A stretch of DNA of 26,896 bases, from the NCBI GenBank assembly GCA_001577215.1, contig LSCC01000064.1, positions 1 through 26,896 on the forward strand, given 5' to 3'. The position numbers were made by a program, and so were the translations under genes. Shown piece after piece: positions 23,720-26,896 of the stretch. Positions within the stretch are counted from its first letter, which is position 1. Every line of letters starts with the position of its first letter. Source of the DNA: Fidelibacterota bacterium TCS52 (lineage in GTDB: Bacteria > Fidelibacterota > Fidelibacteria > Fidelibacterales > Fidelibacteraceae). Under the pieces are notes generated by a model. It searched no databases, had not been told where the DNA came from, and saw nothing but the letters and a program-made list of their open reading frames with translations.

Positions 23720-25576
23720 TTAAATCTTATCTTTTCTAATTCTTTCTGTTAATAAGATCAAGTTTTTCAAATCTTCAATATCCTTTGCTTTTTCCCAATT
23801 ATCCATGAAATTTTTATTTTGAATGATTTGAGCAATTGACATTAGTGCTTGCAAATGAAAACTTCTTTCGTCCATAGTGCCAATTAGAGCAAATACTATA
23901 TGGACCAGAGGGATGTCATTACCAAAATCAATTCCTTTTTGTGAGCGAATTACAATAATATCAAATATTTTTTCGCCTTCAATTATTATATGTGGAATTG
24001 CAAGTCCTTTGTATATGACCGTACTATTTACATTTTCTCTTTCTTCTAATAAATTATAAATTGTTTTTGAAGATATATTAATTTTTTTTGAAAATGCATT
24101 TGAAATGATTTCAAATATTTGATTTTTATTCATTTTTTTGCCAATATCAATAAATTCAGCTTGTTTAATAATACGATCAAATTTATCTTCTATAATATCA
24201 TCTCTTCTAATTAAAATATCTTTTAGCTCATCTGTTAAAGTAGAAGTTTTTATTTTTTTTGAACTAATTCGTTCAGCAATATGGATTAGAGCAGATTCTT
24301 TTGAATTTCTTTTTTTTGAATATAAAAAATACCATAAAATAGAAAGAATTAAAAAACCAAGTGTGATTAATAATGGAATACTTCCCATTTCAATGATTAG
24401 AATTAAATAAATAATTATTCCAATAATTTGCAAATATGGATAAAAAGGAGATTTAAAAGATGGTCTATAAGTTATTATTTTACTTTCTCTCATTAAAATT
24501 ACAGAAAAATTTACAAGTAGAAAAAGTATCAACATCATCGTAGAGGCGACTTTTACTAAATTTTCAAGTTCAAGAAAACCTATAAAAAAAACCATAAAAA
24601 GTGAAGTCATCAAAATTGATATTATTGGCGTTTTAAGTTTTAAACTTACTTTAGAAAAAAAAGAAGGTAAGAGATGGTCTTCGGACATCGCAAACGGAAT
24701 TCTTGATGATGATAATAATCCAGCATTTCCAGTAGTAATAAATGCTAACATCGCAGCTATGGAAAGTATTAAATATCCAAAATTTCCATAATGTTTTGAG
24801 GCACCTAATGAAATTGGATTAAATGTGTGTTGAAAATCTATTTTCCCTAATAAACCAACAGTTATGAAAATAGTCAATATATAAATTAAAGTTACAATGA
24901 CAAATGCAGCAAACATACCTTTTGGTATATTTTTCTTAGGATTTTTTATTTCTTCAGAAAGTGATACAATTTTTGTGAGCCCACCAAATGAGATAAAAAT
25001 CATGCCCATTGCAGTGAAAACAGGTTTCCATCCATAAGGATTAAAAGGGGTATAATTTTGTGTATTTATGTGATTAATATTAAAAATAAAATAAAATATT
25101 AGAATACTAATTAATCCAATTACTAAAACAATTTGGAATTTTCCACTTTCTTTTGCTCCAATTATATTTAAAATAGTAAAAAATATAGTAAAACTTACAG
25201 CGATTATTTTTACCATTTCTACAGAAGTTTCTGGAAAAAGAGGTTGTAAAAATAAACCTATTCCAAGAAGCGCAAAGGCACTTTTTAAACCTAATGAAAA
25301 CCAAGAAGCTAAACCGGCAAAAGTTCCAAAAAAGGAGCCCAAACTTCTGTGTATAAAAAAATAAGTTCCACCAGATTTGGGCATTGCGGTTGCTAATTCT
25401 GTTTTTGAAATCATTGCAGGTATCATTAGCAAAGAAGCGAAAATGTAAGCTATAATTATTGAAGGACCGACTTTTAAATATACAATTGCCGGAAGTACAA
25501 ATAATCCTGAACTTATCATTGATCCTGAAGCGATACAAAAAATATCCAAAAACCCTAATTCTTTCTTTAATTTCAT
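23720..25576 (-). CDS. APC-family amino acid permease fused to PTS EIIA-type domain
   Basis: 618 aa. Residues about 1-415 are a 12-helix APC amino acid/polyamine permease: GFLDIFCIASGSMISSGLF at TM1 and a TELATAMPKSGGTYFF block (about 58-74). Residues about 420-480 form a charged linker with DDIIEDKFDRII. Residues about 475-615 resemble a PTS EIIA type 2/EIIA-Ntr domain, with His529 in GLAIPHI at the phosphorylatable position and SFHLQALMSIAQII after it. The fusion implies that transport is controlled by phosphorylation or binding at the cytoplasmic C-terminus. GGAG at 25583-25586 (minus strand) supports the ATG. The gene lies opposite to the sua5 run and is flanked by direct repeats. Confidence 0.9.
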   Translation of the reverse strand: MKLKKELGFLDIFCIASGSMISSGLFVLPAIVYLKVGPSIIIAYIFASLLMIPAMISKTELATAMPKSGGTYFFIHRSLGSFFGTFAGLASWFSLGLKSAFALLGIGLFLQPLFPETSVEMVKIIAVSFTIFFTILNIIGAKESGKFQIVLVIGLISILIFYFIFNINHINTQNYTPFNPYGWKPVFTAMGMIFISFGGLTKIVSLSEEIKNPKKNIPKGMFAAFVIVTLIYILTIFITVGLLGKIDFQHTFNPISLGASKHYGNFGYLILSIAAMLAFITTGNAGLLSSSRIPFAMSEDHLLPSFFSKVSLKLKTPIISILMTSLFMVFFIGFLELENLVKVASTMMLILFLLVNFSVILMRESKIITYRPSFKSPFYPYLQIIGIIIYLILIIEMGSIPLLITLGFLILSILWYFLYSKKRNSKESALIHIAERISSKKIKTSTLTDELKDILIRRDDIIEDKFDRIIKQAEFIDIGKKMNKNQIFEIISNAFSKKINISSKTIYNLLEERENVNSTVIYKGLAIPHIIIEGEKIFDIIVIRSQKGIDFGNDIPLVHIVFALIGTMDERSFHLQALMSIAQIIQNKNFMDNWEKAKDIEDLKNLILLTERIRKDKI

Positions 25577-25686
25577 TAATTATACTCCATAATATCTTTT
25601 AAAAATACGAAGAAAAACTAAAACAATGATACGGAAAATTATTTGTAATTCCAACTGGTATTGATTTCATAAAGTGATTGTGAATT

Positions 25687-25733
25687 AAAATTTTTCTTTG
25701 AATAGACAAGGTGAAATACCATTTTTGGATATT
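25687..25733 (+). pseudogene. diverged remnant of the sua5 3' end (repeat copy B)
   Basis: In the sua5 frame this segment reads FSLNRQGEIPFLDI, against LSLIRQGEIPFLDI in the intact gene, and runs on to a TAA at 25749-25751. An in-frame TAA at 25686-25688 precedes it, so it cannot be an active copy. Of the five differences, three are synonymous, so it once evolved as coding sequence. The 110 nt between it and the permease start show no further convincing Sua5 similarity. Confidence 0.7.
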
Positions 25734-25758
25734 TTAACATCTATTTGTTAAATTTTTT
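25733..25758 (+). terminator. possible intrinsic terminator behind the sua5 remnant
   Basis: TTTAACA (25733-25739), loop of 6 nt, TGTTAAA (25746-25752), then TTTTTT at 25753-25758. It reads as a plus-strand terminator, although the only plus-strand gene end here is the sua5 remnant. The stem has one G-C pair, so it is weak. It overlaps the last codons of the minus-strand gene. Confidence 0.35.
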
Positions 25759-26586
25759 AGAAATCTTATTGAAATAATTTTCATGCTCTGGTGATATTTC
25801 TCTCAATTTTGGTAAGAAAGATGTATCTTGTAATGACTCAATGAAAAAATCCGCCTCTTTATAGTGATGTTCAATAAAAATTCGGGTATATTTATCTTTT
25901 TTCTGCAATGTAAGTATTTGTTTAATAAAATCAAGTGCTTTATTTAAATTTTTCTTTGCTGAATTCAATTTGCCATCTTCTGCATCCCAAATGGCTAGGG
26001 TATAATAATATCGAGCTTTTCTCAATCGATAATTTTCAGTTAATTCTTCTAATTTTTTAATTCTTACATTGCAACCTTGTGGCCATTGACTTATTTTACC
26101 TATTTCAACCGATTCTCTTGCTTTTTCATAGATTGAGTTTCCACCCATCAAAGATATTGCATCTAATTCTGTACCAACGATCATATATCCATAAAAATCA
26201 ATTACACTTGTAATGGGATTATACATACCAGTTCGCATAATTGGAGTACCTGTATTATCAGGAAAAATCCATCCCTGCTCAAAAAATCTTTGATCGTATT
26301 CATTAGTTATAATCGCCTTACATACATATTTAATTTCATTACCGGATTCGTCAATATTATCAATAAATAATTTAATAGTGAATGGAATGTTCATTTTATA
26401 GATATTGTTACTAAATGAATTCGATTTAATATATTGCTCTAAAGAATATTTTAAATTTTCAATATCTTTCAAATATGATTGCTTAATTGATTTGGTTTCG
26501 GTGGTTATTTTCGGCATTAAGGTTTGGGAAAATAGCATAGAAGAACATAGTAAAACGATAATCCATATTATATATAATTTTTTCAT
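25741..26586 (-). CDS. DUF4835 (PorD-like) secreted protein
   Basis: 281 aa with a signal peptide (about 1-20, ending MLFSQ). The central segment VIDFYGYMIVGTELDAIS (about 127-144) followed by LMGG and IYEKARES closely follows the DUF4835 pattern (AFYaYiilGlD.DsF...GG..Y..A). The C-terminal third is helical with NSAKKNLNKALDFIKQIL. In Bacteroidetes this family includes PorD, linked to the type IX secretion system; nothing else of that system is in the window. This protein appears to lack the N-terminal Cys-containing block of typical members. GGAG (26592-26595 complement) supports the start. Confidence 0.65.
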   Translation of the reverse strand: MKKLYIIWIIVLLCSSMLFSQTLMPKITTETKSIKQSYLKDIENLKYSLEQYIKSNSFSNNIYKMNIPFTIKLFIDNIDESGNEIKYVCKAIITNEYDQRFFEQGWIFPDNTGTPIMRTGMYNPITSVIDFYGYMIVGTELDAISLMGGNSIYEKARESVEIGKISQWPQGCNVRIKKLEELTENYRLRKARYYYTLAIWDAEDGKLNSAKKNLNKALDFIKQILTLQKKDKYTRIFIEHHYKEADFFIESLQDTSFLPKLREISPEHENYFNKISKKFNK

Positions 26587-26595
26587 ATTTTCTCC

Positions 26596-26840
26596 ATCCT
26601 TTATTTACTTCTAATATAAGTTTAAGATATTTTACATACAATATCAATTAAATAATTGGTATTTTTTAAAAATGGTAAAAATATTATTTAGTTAAACAAA
26701 AATTAGACAAATAATAACTTGTATTAATTGTTATTTTGTATTATTTTTAAAGATGAATATTTTGTAAAAGAAATTTGAAAAACAAATAATATAAAAAAAT
26801 AAAAAAGTAATAATTTTTAAATAATAAATAGAGAACAAAT
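26596..26840. other. divergent A+T-rich intergenic region
   Basis: About 245 nt between the divergent DUF4835-like gene and the truncated gene starting at 26841. Very A+T-rich, with no open frame, tRNA or stable hairpin that I can see. It must hold promoters for both directions; only the minus-strand candidate noted separately stands out. Confidence 0.5.
26619..26647 (-). promoter_or_regulatory. possible sigma70-type promoter of the DUF4835-like gene
   Basis: On the minus strand TTGATA (26647-26642) is 17 nt from TAAACT (26624-26619), a 4/6 match to TATAAT. The start codon is 33 nt further on, with a Shine-Dalgarno between. Spacing is ideal, but the region is A+T-rich and chance matches are likely. 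Confidence 0.3.
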
Positions 26841-26896
26841 ATGAAAAATAAAGCAAAAAAAAACAGTAAGAACGAAAAGGATGAAAAATTAAAAAA
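26841..26896 (+). CDS. start of a truncated gene with a Lys/Asn-rich N-terminus
   Basis: ATG at 26841 with GAGAAC 5-10 nt upstream opens a frame that runs to the window edge, reading MKNKAKKNSKNEKDEKLK. Only 18 residues are visible, all highly charged, so no family can be named. It is probably the first gene of a new plus-strand unit, divergent from the DUF4835-like gene. Confidence 0.4.
   Translation, partial: MKNKAKKNSKNEKDEKLK

Noticed and set aside
1..26896. CRISPR arrays, tRNA/rRNA genes, insertion sequences, phage or defence genes
   Set aside because: No regular repeat-spacer pattern, no cloverleaf-like G+C-rich stretch, no transposase/integrase motif and no recognisable defence protein was seen.

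Overview
The window looks like a piece of a very A+T-rich bacterial chromosome (by eye well under one third G+C). An LpxL-type lipid A acyltransferase points to a Gram-negative cell envelope. Small secreted proteins of the DUF5683 and DUF4835 (PorD-like) kinds are typical of the Bacteroidetes/FCB assemblage. An EF-G2-type paralogue and a UbiA/ferredoxin/geranylgeranyl-reductase cassette suggest a candidate phylum on the FCB side (Cloacimonadota, Delongbacteria or Marinimicrobia-like) rather than a true Bacteroidetes. This placement is inference. No rRNA, tRNA, CRISPR array, insertion sequence or phage gene is visible.

Layout. Positions 145-3424 hold an orphan degenerate ABC ATPase, protein-L-isoaspartate methyltransferase (pcm), a DUF5683 secreted protein and an 11-helix NSS sodium symporter. 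Positions 3506-6195 hold a small YfiM/DUF2279-like protein and then a compact isoprenoid cassette: UbiA prenyltransferase, a 59-aa 2[4Fe-4S] ferredoxin and a geranylgeranyl-reductase-family flavoprotein. Positions 6210-11566 hold a DnaQ-exonuclease/DinG-helicase fusion, a FemAB/GNAT-like acyltransferase and a polysaccharide flippase. Positions 11586-14464 hold a class I aminotransferase translationally coupled to ATP-type PEP carboxykinase, closed by a strong hairpin terminator. Positions 14540-15700 hold a GT4 glycosyltransferase with its own terminator. Positions 15862-19457 hold an acyl-CoA-synthetase-like AMP-binding enzyme, which appears to start at ATT, and an EF-G2-like GTPase. Positions 19485-23712 hold a HIT/Ap4A-phosphorylase-like protein, a zinc-ribbon DUF2007-like protein, hisS, an LpxL-like acyltransferase, a small two-helix membrane protein and a Sua5/TsaC enzyme. 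On the minus strand are an APC permease fused to a PTS EIIA domain (25576-23720) and a DUF4835-like secreted protein (26586-25741). A truncated plus-strand gene starts at 26841.

Genes that plausibly work together: the UbiA/ferredoxin/reductase set (polyprenyl transfer followed by ferredoxin-driven saturation, resembling archaeal ether-lipid or quinone-tail chemistry); aminotransferase plus PEPCK (amino acid to oxaloacetate to PEP); and the acyltransferase, flippase and nearby glycosyltransferase (surface polymers). The most unexpected structural signal is a diverged 47-bp copy of the sua5 3' end on the far side of the permease gene. It suggests that the permease was inserted at, or duplicated into, the sua5 terminus.
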